A stretch of 64,000 bases of DNA from Nocardia arthritidis NBRC 100137 (GCF_001612765.1 NZ_BDBB01000048.1:1-64000); one strand, 5' to 3'. Counted from the first letter of the stretch, positions 41,930 to 51,141 are shown. Notes: a model not told the origin generated them from the letters alone. Made by a program: numbers and translations.

Positions 41930-41965
41930 GCTTAAGACCTCCCAGCGGCTTACCATGAACGCACT

Positions 41966-42667
41966 ATGCATAGCCCTTCGGAGCTGTCGCGGCAGAAGAG
42001 ATTCGGGCGAATCATCAGAGAACGCCGGGACGAGCTCGGCCTCACCCAGCTACAGATCGGCGACCTCGGGGGACCTTCGGCGCCGACCATCCGGAAGATC
42101 GAGGACGGCGAGGCGACCATCAGCATGCAGACGCTGAACAAGCTCGACGCCCCGCTGCGATGGTTGCCGGGCAGCGCCGCACGCACCTACGCCGGCGGCG
42201 TCCCCGCCGCCGACGAACCCGCGAACGCTCCGCGCGGCGCAGGCGAATCGGTGGTGGCGGGCCCGGACGCGATCCGCTTCGAAATCTCCGACCTCACCGG
42301 TCTTCTGGCGGCGTCGGGCAGGCTCACCGACGCCGTCGAGAACGGTCGCACCGCCGACCCGCAGGTGGTCGCGGCGATCGCGGAACTCAACCGGGTGGTC
42401 TCCAAGCTGTCCGCGCGGTACGCGACCGCCATGCTCGAACGCAACGGCGGACCGGGCAGGCAAGTGCATCCGCTGGTGGAGATGGCCTTCGCGCACCTGC
42501 TCGCGATCCCGGCGGAGGCCAGCGACCCCGGCGAGTTACAGGAACGCCGGTACCGCCGCTGGCTGGCCGGTCGATCGGAGGATATCGATGCGGCGACCGA
42601 AGCCCGATTCCGTGCACGCTGGCTGGCGGCCAACATGGCGACAGCAACGGTTCGAAACGGTGAGTGA
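41966..42667 (+). CDS. XRE-family regulator heading the cassette
   Basis: 233 residues. The N-terminal helix-turn-helix (RRDELGLTQLQIGDLGGPSA; PTIRKIEDGEATISMQTL) is followed by a helical domain (LTGLLAASGRLTDAVENG; AAIAELNRVVSKLSARYATA) of unknown ligand. It is first of four co-directional genes with short gaps. Autoregulation through the upstream direct repeats is inference. ATG 41966. Confidence 0.82.
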   Translation: MHSPSELSRQKRFGRIIRERRDELGLTQLQIGDLGGPSAPTIRKIEDGEATISMQTLNKLDAPLRWLPGSAARTYAGGVPAADEPANAPRGAGESVVAGPDAIRFEISDLTGLLAASGRLTDAVENGRTADPQVVAAIAELNRVVSKLSARYATAMLERNGGPGRQVHPLVEMAFAHLLAIPAEASDPGELQERRYRRWLAGRSEDIDAATEARFRARWLAANMATATVRNGE

Positions 42668-42677
42668 CGAGGCAGCC

Positions 42678-43112
42678 ATGACCGACAACGGACCCGACCG
42701 CGCGGCACTCACGCTGAGCCGCAAGATCAATCGGCTGTTCGCCGTCGTGCATCCGCGCGACACACCGGAACGCAGCGTCGAATCCGTCGCCGAGCAGGTA
42801 GGCGATTTCCTCGGCCGCCCGGTGCCGCACGGCTACCTGACCCGCCTGCGCGCCGGGGAGTTCGACGACGAGAACGCGCGCTCCGTCGATCCCGAGATCC
42901 TCGCCGCGGTGGCGCGCAGCTTCGGCGTGGCCGCCGACTATCTGCTCACCCGTGGCCCCGCCGCCGACGCGATCGACCGGGAACTCGAATTGCTCGCCAC
43001 CATGCGCGACGCCAACGTCGCCAGCATCGCGCTGCGCGGTTCCAACATCGATCGGGCCATGCTGGCCGAGATCATCCGGAGCACGGAAGGGTCGACGCCG
43101 CCGAGTCGGTAG
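42678..43112 (+). CDS. EspR-like helix-turn-helix protein
   Basis: 144 residues. LSRKINRLFAVVHPRDTPE, GYLTRLRAGEFDDENA, PEILAAVARSFGVAADYLLT and LELLATMRDANVASIALRG line up with the pattern of mycobacterial EspR, a dimeric nucleoid-associated regulator of ESX-1 genes. The direct link to ESX here is inference. ATG 42678 has GAGG at 5-8 nt; GTG 42660 is possible and would overlap the previous stop. Confidence 0.78.
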   Translation: MTDNGPDRAALTLSRKINRLFAVVHPRDTPERSVESVAEQVGDFLGRPVPHGYLTRLRAGEFDDENARSVDPEILAAVARSFGVAADYLLTRGPAADAIDRELELLATMRDANVASIALRGSNIDRAMLAEIIRSTEGSTPPSR

Positions 43113-43158
43113 CATGCCTTCTACATGGGCCACTGAGCTTTTGTAGGAGACCGATCGC

Positions 43159-43683
43159 ATGGCCATCCAGGCCCGGTTCCGGAGCTTGACCCGGGACCTC
43201 CCGATACCCCACCCATGGGATTTACAGACCTACCTCGATGATGTCGCGGCGTACCGGGGCCGCAGCATCAGCCTGCTACCGATCGATACCGCGCTGCTCG
43301 CGGGGACCGGATGCGGCACGGGCAGCGGCCTGTGGATCGCGAAGCAGGACAGCGATGTCATCGCCTACGGCGCGGACACCACCGAGTGGCACGCCGAGCA
43401 CATCATCGTGCACGAGCTCGGGCACATGTTGCTCGGACACGGCCCGGAGCAGTCCGAATCCGGTGAGCCGCCGACGAGCGCACCGACCGTGGCGGCGGTC
43501 GCCGACCTGCTGCCCTCGATCTCGGCCGAGTCGATCGCCCACGTGCTCGGCCGCACCGACTACGGCACCCGGCGCGAACGAGACGCGGAGACCTTCGCCG
43601 ACATGGTGATGCTGCACGCCATGCGTCCGCCGCGCCGCGATTCGCTGCTGCACCGCACATTCTTCCGCGACCGGCGGCGGTGA
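43159..43683 (+). CDS. ImmA/IrrE-type metallopeptidase
   Basis: 174 residues. The zincin motif HELGHMLLGH (IIVHELGH) is intact, with a third acidic ligand candidate in RDAETFADMVMLHAM. Members cleave XRE-type repressors, as ImmA does in ICEBs1 and IrrE/PprI in Deinococcus, making the two adjoining HTH proteins likely substrates. ATG 43159 follows GGAG. It overlaps the membrane protein by 4 bp (GTGA). Confidence 0.85.
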   Translation: MAIQARFRSLTRDLPIPHPWDLQTYLDDVAAYRGRSISLLPIDTALLAGTGCGTGSGLWIAKQDSDVIAYGADTTEWHAEHIIVHELGHMLLGHGPEQSESGEPPTSAPTVAAVADLLPSISAESIAHVLGRTDYGTRRERDAETFADMVMLHAMRPPRRDSLLHRTFFRDRRR

Positions 43684-44756
43684 CCTCGCCGGTCCCGGCG
43701 CCGATCGCGATTCCGCTGATCGTGTTCGTCGCGGTGGTCGTGCTCGGGCGTCGTTTCGTGCTGCACCACGCCACCGTCGATCGCCTCCTCAACCGGGCCA
43801 TGCTGTGGGGCATCGCCACGTTGATCCTGCTCGAACGCGGCATCGCACCGGAGATCGGCAGTCTGCTGCACCAGCTTTCGATGGGCACGCTGTTGATGGA
43901 GGTGGTCGGCCTGTACGGCGCGGCCCGGCTGTGGTCCGGCGCCGACCCCGCCGCCGCGTTCGCCCGGCAGCGGGTCTACGACCTCGCCGGCCTGGCCGGA
44001 GCGGCGATCATCCTGGTCGTGGGGACCCCGGCACGCCAGGAGGGACGGCTGGTGGGGCAATCGCCGGACTGGCCGGCTCTGGTGGTGTGGGCGATCCTGT
44101 GGATTCCGCTGCTGGCCGCCGGCCGGCTGTGCTGGCGCGCGGCGACGCGCGAACTGCGCTCGAACGAATCGACCGCGGCGGAGCGGATCGTCTACGGGAC
44201 CCTGCTGGCCACACTGGTCGTGGGGTCCGGAGGCCTGGTCGTCTCCGCCGTACAGCTCGCAGGGCCGGGCGCGACGGCCGATCCAGCCCTGGCGCGCTGG
44301 GCCGCACCGACTTTCGCCGTATCGGCGCTCGGCGCGGCACTCCTGGCCGTGCCCCTGGTCGCGTGGCTGCGGGCCCACGCGGGCTGGGACCGCGCCGGAC
44401 GATACTGCCGACGCCTGCATCCGCTGTGGCGCGATCTGACCGCGGCGGTACCGGAGGTCGTGCTCGAGCCGGACCTGCCCGCGGCCGAATCCGACGCGCG
44501 GCTGATCCGCATGACGGTCGAGATCCGCGACGCCCTGATGCACCTGCGGCGCTATCTGCCCGAGGACGCCGCAGGCGCCGACTACGTGGAACAGATCCAG
44601 CGCGCCATCGCCGCGAAATCGAGCGGCGCGGCGGTGCGGACGGTGCGGTCGGACCGTCCCGCGGGGCCGCCCGTGGGCGACATCGACTCGGATCTGCGGC
44701 TGTTACTCGCGATGGCACGCGACTGGCCGCAAGGTGCGAGAGGCGTCTCGACATGA
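43680..44756 (+). CDS. MAB_1171c family putative transporter/sensor membrane protein
   Basis: 358 residues. Seven hydrophobic segments (such as IAIPLIVFVAVVVLG; WPALVVWAILWIPLLAAG; AVSALGAALLAVPLVAWL) are followed by a ~110-residue cytoplasmic DUF6545-like helical domain (LHPLWRDLTAAVPEVVLE; RLIRMTVEIRDALMHLRRYL). Transport has not been shown for this family; a seven-helix sensor for the adjoining protease/HTH pair is equally likely (inference). GTG 43680 overlaps the peptidase stop. Confidence 0.82.
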   Translation: MTSPVPAPIAIPLIVFVAVVVLGRRFVLHHATVDRLLNRAMLWGIATLILLERGIAPEIGSLLHQLSMGTLLMEVVGLYGAARLWSGADPAAAFARQRVYDLAGLAGAAIILVVGTPARQEGRLVGQSPDWPALVVWAILWIPLLAAGRLCWRAATRELRSNESTAAERIVYGTLLATLVVGSGGLVVSAVQLAGPGATADPALARWAAPTFAVSALGAALLAVPLVAWLRAHAGWDRAGRYCRRLHPLWRDLTAAVPEVVLEPDLPAAESDARLIRMTVEIRDALMHLRRYLPEDAAGADYVEQIQRAIAAKSSGAAVRTVRSDRPAGPPVGDIDSDLRLLLAMARDWPQGARGVST

Positions 44757-44796
44757 TTCTCCGGGCATCCAGCCGGTGAGCTGAATGCCCGGAGAA
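44757..44796. terminator. Hairpin between cassette and hpf
   Basis: 12-bp perfect arms 44757-44768 and 44785-44796, loop 16 nt, directly at the cassette stop; separates it from convergent hpf. Confidence 0.65.
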
Positions 44797-44819
44797 GTCG
44801 GGACGGATGGTTCGTGCCG

Positions 44820-45554
44820 TCAGGCCAGGCGGATCAGGCCGTAGTCGAAGGCGTGGCGGCGGTAGACCACCGAGGGCCGGTCGCTCTCCTTGTCGTGGAA
44901 CAAGAAGAAGTCGTGACCGACGAGCTCCATCTGGTACAGGGCGTCGTCGACGGACATCGGTGTCGCCGAGTGCACCTTCGTGCGCACGATGTGGCCGGGA
45001 CCGGCCTCGTAATCCTGCTCGCGCCCTTGCTCCAGGTGGGTGTGCGCGGCATCGGACTCGGTGAGCCGTTCGAACAGGGAGTCATCCACCAGATCGGCGG
45101 TAGCCTGGGCGACCGACAGCGGCGTCTTGTCGCCGTAGTGCACCCGGCGCCGATCCTTGGTGCGGCGCAGCCGGCTCTCCAGCTTCGCGGTCACCGACTC
45201 GAAGGCGGCGTAGAAGCTGTCCGCGCAGGCCTCGGCCCGCACGACGGGACCCTTTCCGCGCGCGGTGATTTCGACGCGCTGACAGTTCTTGCGCTGACGC
45301 CGGTTGCGCTCGTGGAACAGCTCCACGTCGAAGAGGAAGATCGATGGATCGAAGCGTTCTAATCGGGAGAGTTTTTCCGCGACGTAAATACGAAAATGGT
45401 CGGGCACCTCGACGTTGCGGCCCTTCACCACGATGTCGCCGCGTGGCGCACGTGGTCGTTCCGCTGCGGTTTGCTCGGGTGCTGCTGCCTGGGTGCCGGA
45501 GTCCAGCACCGAAGGAGCGGGATCTTTCACTGAAGGTCGTGAAGAAGTCGTCAC
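44820..45554 (-). CDS. hpf: Long ribosome hibernation-promoting factor
   Basis: 244 residues. S30AE/HPF N-terminal domain (VVKGRNVEVPDHFRIYVAEK; LFDVELFHERNRRQ) and C-terminal dimerisation domain (PMSVDDALYQMELVGHDFFL; VVYRRHAFDYGLIRL). It binds the 30S decoding region to form inactive 100S dimers under stress. GTG 45554, with GGGAGG upstream. In M. tuberculosis (Rv3241c) it adjoins secA1 and comF; only comF is kept here. Confidence 0.93.
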   Translation of the reverse strand: MTTSSRPSVKDPAPSVLDSGTQAAAPEQTAAERPRAPRGDIVVKGRNVEVPDHFRIYVAEKLSRLERFDPSIFLFDVELFHERNRRQRKNCQRVEITARGKGPVVRAEACADSFYAAFESVTAKLESRLRRTKDRRRVHYGDKTPLSVAQATADLVDDSLFERLTESDAAHTHLEQGREQDYEAGPGHIVRTKVHSATPMSVDDALYQMELVGHDFFLFHDKESDRPSVVYRRHAFDYGLIRLA

Positions 45555-45737
45555 GCGTACCTCCCGGATCTGGCCGCACCGACCGATTCCAGTGCGGCGG
45601 GATTGAGCCGTGCCGATCGATAATTACTCGGCACAAGTTGTCCGAGGCGCCACCTCCAAACTTGCGGTTCGGGTGTGTGTCCGCGACGCTAGTCCGCCGA
45701 CGCGCTGATCGCCAGTGTTCACGCAAATTTCCCGGAG

Positions 45738-46382
45738 TCAAGCAACACACGTAACCAGAACGCCATGTGTCGGCAATCCGGTGCGCCGCAGAGCACGCAC
45801 CGATTCGCTCGCCGTGGCGCCGGTGGTCAGTACGTCGTCGACCAGCACTATCTCGGCATTCGCCGGTATTCCCCAATCGGCGACACAGCCGGGGGCGGTG
45901 CCCACCCGCCCTTCCAGGTTGCGAGCCCGCTCGGCGGGTGTCAAGCCGACCGAATCACGCACCTCACGCCCCAATCGCAACAGGGGTACCATCCGGGTAT
46001 CCGGTAGCCATTGCGCAGCTACCGAGGCGGACCGCAGCACCGGATCGCCGCCTCGGCGCCGCGCCGCCACGCCCCTGCTCGGCGCGGGAACCAGCACCAA
46101 AGGACGGCGCGGCGAACGCAACTCGGCGAGCGCGCCCGCGAGCGCCGCCCCGAGTGGCTTCGCCAGATCCCGCCTGCCTCGTTCCTTGACGGCGAGCACC
46201 GCCCGGCGCGCGGGCCCGGCGTACGGCCCCAGCGCCCAGCACGGAACGCCCGGATCGGTGCGCGGCCACACCCGCACCGGCGGGCCTGCCAGGGTGACGG
46301 CGCAGTCGGCGCACCAATCGGCACCGGAACGCCCGCAGCCGGCGCAGGCGGCGGGCAGCACCAGATCGAGCAGGGTTCGCAT
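45738..46382 (-). CDS. comF: ComF-family phosphoribosyltransferase-like protein
   Basis: 214 residues. N-terminal zinc motif (LVLPAACAGCGRSGADWCAD CxxC pairs) and C-terminal phosphoribosyl-transferase signature VLVDDVLTTGATASESVRAL. ComF is needed for DNA uptake in naturally competent bacteria; in actinobacteria its role is unclear. ATG 46382; 183 bp upstream of hpf. Confidence 0.9.
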   Translation of the reverse strand: MRTLLDLVLPAACAGCGRSGADWCADCAVTLAGPPVRVWPRTDPGVPCWALGPYAGPARRAVLAVKERGRRDLAKPLGAALAGALAELRSPRRPLVLVPAPSRGVAARRRGGDPVLRSASVAAQWLPDTRMVPLLRLGREVRDSVGLTPAERARNLEGRVGTAPGCVADWGIPANAEIVLVDDVLTTGATASESVRALRRTGLPTHGVLVTCVA

Positions 46383-46514
46383 CGACCGAGTGTGCGCCCA
46401 TCCCCCGACAAGTTCGCCCGCTCAGGTCGACGGCGGCGGCGCGCGATCGTATGCCTCTGCGGCAGGGACGTTTACGCGGTCCACCATGGCCGCGTTTCCG
46501 GGGCCGGACGTACC

Positions 46515-48338
46515 TCAGCCGGGCAGGACGGGTATGGCGTTCGCGCCCAGACCCGGAACCTCGCGCCAGTACGGCTGTCCTTGGTCCGGTGCGGAGGTCA
46601 GCTCCAGCACCGCGCGGGAGTCGGCGACGTACTGGTGGTCCGGGCTCGCGCTCACCGAGCGCACCGGCGCGGTCAGATTCTGCGAGGTCAGCGGGGTCGG
46701 CTCCGAGCCGTCGACCGACACCGTGCTGACCGGGTCCACATTGCCCTCACGGGCGATGATGATGGTGTCCGCGTCGAGCCAGTCCACCGACACCGCGGCC
46801 GTGCTGAGTCCGACGCCCACGGGAAGCGCCGAGGTCAGCGCCACCTTTCCGTCCGGTTTGGGCACGACGACCGCGACGTAGACCCTGCCGTCCGCGATCA
46901 TCGCCGCCCGCACCCCGGACCGGGAGATCCGTAGTTCGGTGATCGGCAACCGGGGCGAGGTGGTCGAGGATGCCGCCGTCAGCCCGGAGATGTCGACGTT
47001 CTGCACCGATACATTGCCGCTGCCCCGGTCATTGACCGCGCGGATCACCCGGTCGCCGTCGACCACCGCCCATGCCGCGCTGCCGTCCGCTGTCCAGGAG
47101 GGCCGGGTGATGGTGAAGCCCTCGGCCACCGGAAAGGCGTTGCCGCCGTAGGTGCCGACCATCAGCGTGCGCGACGCCACGCCCGGGGGTCTTCCGGCTT
47201 CCGCGACGGCGGCGACGAGCTGACCGTCCGGGGACAACGTCGCCGACTGCAGGTTGTTCACCCCGCCGAAGTAGCCGCCGGCGGGGTTGATACCACCGTT
47301 CTCGGCGATCTGCACCAGCCCCCCGCCGCGCAGCGCGTGCAGCCCGGTCTGGTTGCGCGCGGAGGTGGCCGGATTGAACTGCTGCACGTCGGCACCGCTC
47401 CACCCGTTCGCGGCGAACCGCTCGTCCAGCGGCTTGCCGTCGGCGAGCAGCAGGTACGGCCCGAGGATGTCGGCGCTGGACAACGTGAGCACCACCTGCG
47501 CGGCCAGTAGTTCGCGCTCGCGCGGATTCAACGCCGACGCGCCCGCGAAGTCGATCTTGACGCCGCCGAGCCCGATGCCGACGCCGTCGGGATCACCGTT
47601 GGCCTTGGTGATCGCCCCGCGCAGCGCGATCGGCGGCGTCAGCTCGCTGCGCAGCACCGACGCCAGCGCGGGCTGCGGCCCCTCGAGCAACGAGCTGAGC
47701 AAGCGCTGGGTCAGCTGGGCTTTCGGCACCGCGAGCCAGCGTAGATCCGGGACGGCCATATTGCCGCTCGGATCGATGAAGTACAGCACGTAGCGGCGGT
47801 AGGACTTGAAGAACGCGGTGGAGTCCATGACGACGCCGTCGGGCAATTCGTCGATGCGCCACTCGCCGTTGATCTTGGTCAGCTCGATCTTGTTCTCGAC
47901 GAAGGGGATATCGTCGTTGGGGCGGTACCCGCCGTCGGCGGACAGCTCCCCGACCTTGCGCGCGCGGATCAGATAGTTGGCTTTGTCGCCGGAGCGCGAC
48001 TCGCGCAAGGTGTCGGGCTTCTCGACGATGACGGTGCCCGCCGCGTCGTCCCATTGCGTGGAAGCCGCGGGTGTCATGTACTGCCGGGCAGCCAGATGCC
48101 GGTTGGCGGGATCGGCGGTGGCCTGGAGGAAGTCGCGCAGCAGCAGATCGGGATCGCGGTTGGCGACCGGTGGCGGCGGGCCTTCGGAGGTGGGTTCCCG
48201 GTTGATGGTGCCCAGCGCCTCCGGCGCGGAGGACTCGGGCAGGCTGGCGCAGGCGGTGAGCGGCGCCATGACCGCGAGAACCGTTGCCACCAGCACTGTC
48301 AGTCGCCGCCTCCGCGCAGATCTGACACGCATTCTCAT
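46515..48338 (-). CDS. lpqB: Lipoprotein LpqB
   Basis: 607 residues. Signal peptide with lipobox LTAC (residues 27-30), then a GerMN domain and a beta-propeller. LpqB is an MtrB partner that alters MtrA phosphorylation and cell wall integrity. It overlaps mtrB by 4 bp (ATGA). Confidence 0.93.
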   Translation of the reverse strand: MRMRVRSARRRRLTVLVATVLAVMAPLTACASLPESSAPEALGTINREPTSEGPPPPVANRDPDLLLRDFLQATADPANRHLAARQYMTPAASTQWDDAAGTVIVEKPDTLRESRSGDKANYLIRARKVGELSADGGYRPNDDIPFVENKIELTKINGEWRIDELPDGVVMDSTAFFKSYRRYVLYFIDPSGNMAVPDLRWLAVPKAQLTQRLLSSLLEGPQPALASVLRSELTPPIALRGAITKANGDPDGVGIGLGGVKIDFAGASALNPRERELLAAQVVLTLSSADILGPYLLLADGKPLDERFAANGWSGADVQQFNPATSARNQTGLHALRGGGLVQIAENGGINPAGGYFGGVNNLQSATLSPDGQLVAAVAEAGRPPGVASRTLMVGTYGGNAFPVAEGFTITRPSWTADGSAAWAVVDGDRVIRAVNDRGSGNVSVQNVDISGLTAASSTTSPRLPITELRISRSGVRAAMIADGRVYVAVVVPKPDGKVALTSALPVGVGLSTAAVSVDWLDADTIIIAREGNVDPVSTVSVDGSEPTPLTSQNLTAPVRSVSASPDHQYVADSRAVLELTSAPDQGQPYWREVPGLGANAIPVLPG

Positions 48339-50389
48339 GACTGTACGTCCCCCGGTTCGCGCGTCCCGCCGCCCCCGGCCTGCGCCGACTCCGATGCCGA
48401 TGAGCCGTTCGTTCCGGACGCGTGCGCCTCTTCGGTCGAGGCGGTGTCGGTGGGCTGCGTGCCGCCGGCCGAGGCGTGCGGTGCACCCGCATTCGCCTCC
48501 GAGCCGCGTTCCGCGCCCCTGCTGTCTCCCTCATCGCCGCTCGGCCCGCCGCCGCCCGGCTCGCCGGCGTGCTCCGAACGCCCGTTGTCGGGCGCTGTCA
48601 CGGAGTCGCCCCGCTGCGCATCGACCGGATCGGAGCTGCCCGGCTCAGCGCTATGCGGCGCGGCGTTCGTCCCCTGCGCGGCGCCCGAAACGGTCGAGTC
48701 GTGGGTGGCATCGTCCGGTTCGGCGGCGACCGGTGGCGCCGTCACCGCTTCGGCGGGCGGTTCCGGCTCGACCAGGCGCATCGACTTGCGCGCCGGTTCC
48801 AGCGGAAGCGGGCTCGGGCCGAGCTTCTTGCCGCGCACCAGCGGCAGCGTCAGGCGGAAGCTGGCGCCGATGCCGGCCTCACCCCAGGCCTCGAGCTTGC
48901 CATCGTGCAGGTTCGCGTCCTCCACGCTGATCGACAGGCCGAGACCGGTGCCGCCGGAGCGGCGCATGCGGGACGGATCCGAGCGCCAGAACCGGTTGAA
49001 GACCAGCTTCTCCTCGCCCGGCCGCAGGCCGACGCCTTGATCGCGCACGACCACGGCGACGGCATTGGCCTCGACGTCGCCGCGCATCCGGATCAGCACC
49101 GGCTTGCCCTCGCTGTGATCGATCGCGTTGGCGAGCAGATTGCGCAGCACGCGCTCCACCCGGCGCGGGTCGACCTCCGCGACGAGCGGGTCCTCCGGCA
49201 TGTCGCTGATCACCTCGACCCCGGCGTCCTTGGCCAGGTGCCGCACGGTGGAGATCGCGGCTCGCGCGCACATCCGCACGTCCAGCGATTCGACCTGCAG
49301 TTCGGCAACGCCCGCGTCGTGCCTGCTGATCTCCAGCAGGTCGTTGAGCAGGCCCTCGAACCGGTCCAACTCATTGACCAGCAACTCGGCGCTGCGGGCC
49401 AAGGCGGGATCGAGGTCGTCGCTGCTGCCGTGGATCAGGTCGGCCGCCATGCGCACGGTGGTCAGCGGGGTGCGCAACTCGTGGCTGACGTCGGAGGTGA
49501 ACCGGCGCTGCAGATTGCCGAACTCCTCCAGCTGGGTGATCTGGTTGGACAGGCTCTCGGCCATCTCGTTGAACGCCTGAGCCAGCCGCGCCATATCGTC
49601 CTCGCCGCGCACCAGCATGCGTTCCTTGAGCCTGCCGTCGGCGAATCGGCCCGCGATCCGGGCGGCGGAACGGATCGGCAGGACCACCTGCCTGGTGACC
49701 AGCGCGGTGATCGCGGCCAGCAACACCAGCAGCACGATGCCGCCGACCAGCATCGTGCCGCGCATCAGCGACAGGCTGCGTTCCTCGTTCGCCAGCGGGA
49801 AGATCAGGTAGATCTCCAGGGTCGGGATCTCCGCGCTCGGGCTGCCGATGATCAGCGCGCGACCGCGGTAGCCATCCGCGTCGTCGACCGTGGCGAACTG
49901 GTAGCTCACCTGGTTGCGCTGCACGAACCGGCGCAGTTCGTCGGGCACCTCTTGGATCGGGCCGCGCGGAATCTGCTGCGGCGGCATCCCGCCGATAACG
50001 CTCAGCGCCGAATCGAAGCTGCCCGCCGCGCCGGTGGACTGCCCGGTGCCGCCGCGGTTGGACAGCGCGTTGCGGGCTTCCTCCAACCGCTGCGGTTGGG
50101 CGCCGATGTCGTGCACACCCGCCAGCTGGCTCTCCACCGTGTTGCGCGCACGGTCCATCTCCTCGACCGCGGCGTTGATCTTGGCGTCCAACAACCGGTC
50201 GGTGATCTGACTGGTCAGCACCACGCCCAGGATCGTGATGACGATCAGCGACAGCGTCAGCGTGGACACGATGACGCGCAACTGCAGCGAACGGCGCCAC
50301 AGGTGGCCTAGGGCAATGCCGACCGCTTGGAACCAGGCCACCACCGGAGCCAGCGATCGTTCCAGACGCGTGATCACGCCATGGATCAC
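48335..50389 (-). CDS. mtrB: Sensor histidine kinase MtrB with long C-terminal tail
   Basis: 684 residues: two membrane helices (VIVSTLTLSLIVITILGVVL; GTMLVGGIVLLVLLAAITAL), HAMP, phospho-histidine SDVSHELRTPLTTVRMA, HATPase NLLANAIDHS, DQGVGLRPGE, GTGLGLSISV. The last ~135 residues are Gly/Ser/Glu/Ala-rich and disordered, longer than in mycobacterial MtrB. It overlaps mtrA and lpqB by 4 bp each. Confidence 0.94.
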   Translation of the reverse strand: MIHGVITRLERSLAPVVAWFQAVGIALGHLWRRSLQLRVIVSTLTLSLIVITILGVVLTSQITDRLLDAKINAAVEEMDRARNTVESQLAGVHDIGAQPQRLEEARNALSNRGGTGQSTGAAGSFDSALSVIGGMPPQQIPRGPIQEVPDELRRFVQRNQVSYQFATVDDADGYRGRALIIGSPSAEIPTLEIYLIFPLANEERSLSLMRGTMLVGGIVLLVLLAAITALVTRQVVLPIRSAARIAGRFADGRLKERMLVRGEDDMARLAQAFNEMAESLSNQITQLEEFGNLQRRFTSDVSHELRTPLTTVRMAADLIHGSSDDLDPALARSAELLVNELDRFEGLLNDLLEISRHDAGVAELQVESLDVRMCARAAISTVRHLAKDAGVEVISDMPEDPLVAEVDPRRVERVLRNLLANAIDHSEGKPVLIRMRGDVEANAVAVVVRDQGVGLRPGEEKLVFNRFWRSDPSRMRRSGGTGLGLSISVEDANLHDGKLEAWGEAGIGASFRLTLPLVRGKKLGPSPLPLEPARKSMRLVEPEPPAEAVTAPPVAAEPDDATHDSTVSGAAQGTNAAPHSAEPGSSDPVDAQRGDSVTAPDNGRSEHAGEPGGGGPSGDEGDSRGAERGSEANAGAPHASAGGTQPTDTASTEEAHASGTNGSSASESAQAGGGGTREPGDVQS

Positions 50390-51063
50390 GGCGGTCCGGC
50401 CTTGTAACCGACACCACGGACGGTCAGCACGATCTCCGGGTTCTCGGGATCCTTCTCCACCTTCGCCCGCAACCGCTGCACATGGACGTTCACCAGGCGG
50501 GTGTCGGCGGCGTGCCGGTAGCCCCAGACCTGCTCGAGCAGGACCTCACGGGTGAACACCTGGCGCGGCTTACGAGCCAGGGCGACGAGCAGGTCGAACT
50601 CCAGCGGCGTCAGCGAGATCTGCGCGCCGCCGCGGCTGACCTTGTGCGCGGGCACATCGATCACGATATCGGCGATCGACAGCAGCTCGGCGGGCTCCTC
50701 CTCGGTCCGGCGCAGGCGGGCCCGCACCCGGGCGACGAGCTCCTTCGGCTTGAAGGGCTTGACGATGTAATCGTCGGCGCCCGATTCCAGACCCAGCACG
50801 ACGTCGACCGTGTCGGTCTTCGCCGTGAGCATCACGATCGGAACCCCGGAATCGGCCCGCAGCACACGGCACACGTCGATGCCGTTCATGCCGGGCAGCA
50901 TCAGGTCCAGCAACACCAGATCGGGGCGGATCTCGCGAACCGCCGCCAGGGCCTGTGTGCCGTCGCCGACCACGTGCGGGTCGAACCCTTCCCCGCGCAA
51001 GACGATCGTGAGCATCTCCGCGAGTGCCATATCGTCGTCGACGACCAGAATCTTCGGCTTCAT
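50386..51063 (-). CDS. mtrA: Response regulator MtrA
   Basis: 225 residues. Receiver: KILVVDDDMALAEML, phospho-Asp in LVLLDLMLPGMNG, KPFKPKELVAR; OmpR-type winged helix: SLTPLEFDLLVALARKPRQV, RLVNVHVQRLRAKVE. Nearly identical to M. tuberculosis MtrA, which controls cell division and wall hydrolases. ATG 51063; an upstream in-frame ATG adds 17 atypical residues. Confidence 0.96.
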   Translation of the reverse strand: MKPKILVVDDDMALAEMLTIVLRGEGFDPHVVGDGTQALAAVREIRPDLVLLDLMLPGMNGIDVCRVLRADSGVPIVMLTAKTDTVDVVLGLESGADDYIVKPFKPKELVARVRARLRRTEEEPAELLSIADIVIDVPAHKVSRGGAQISLTPLEFDLLVALARKPRQVFTREVLLEQVWGYRHAADTRLVNVHVQRLRAKVEKDPENPEIVLTVRGVGYKAGPP

Positions 51064-51141
51064 AACTACTATGTTGTCATCTCCCAGGCCAGGATCGGGC
51101 CGCCACGCCAACACTGGTGCGAACCCACGGCACAGCCAACC

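Larger units (their letters stand above)
41656..41965. other. 310-bp divergent regulatory region, with an AT-rich segment
   Basis: The thiolase palindrome is at 41687-41706; 41707-41870 is ordinary GC-rich sequence without a gene; 41880-41940 is strikingly AT-rich and holds a 22-bp-spaced direct repeat just before the cassette. No extra gene was seen. Confidence 0.6.
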
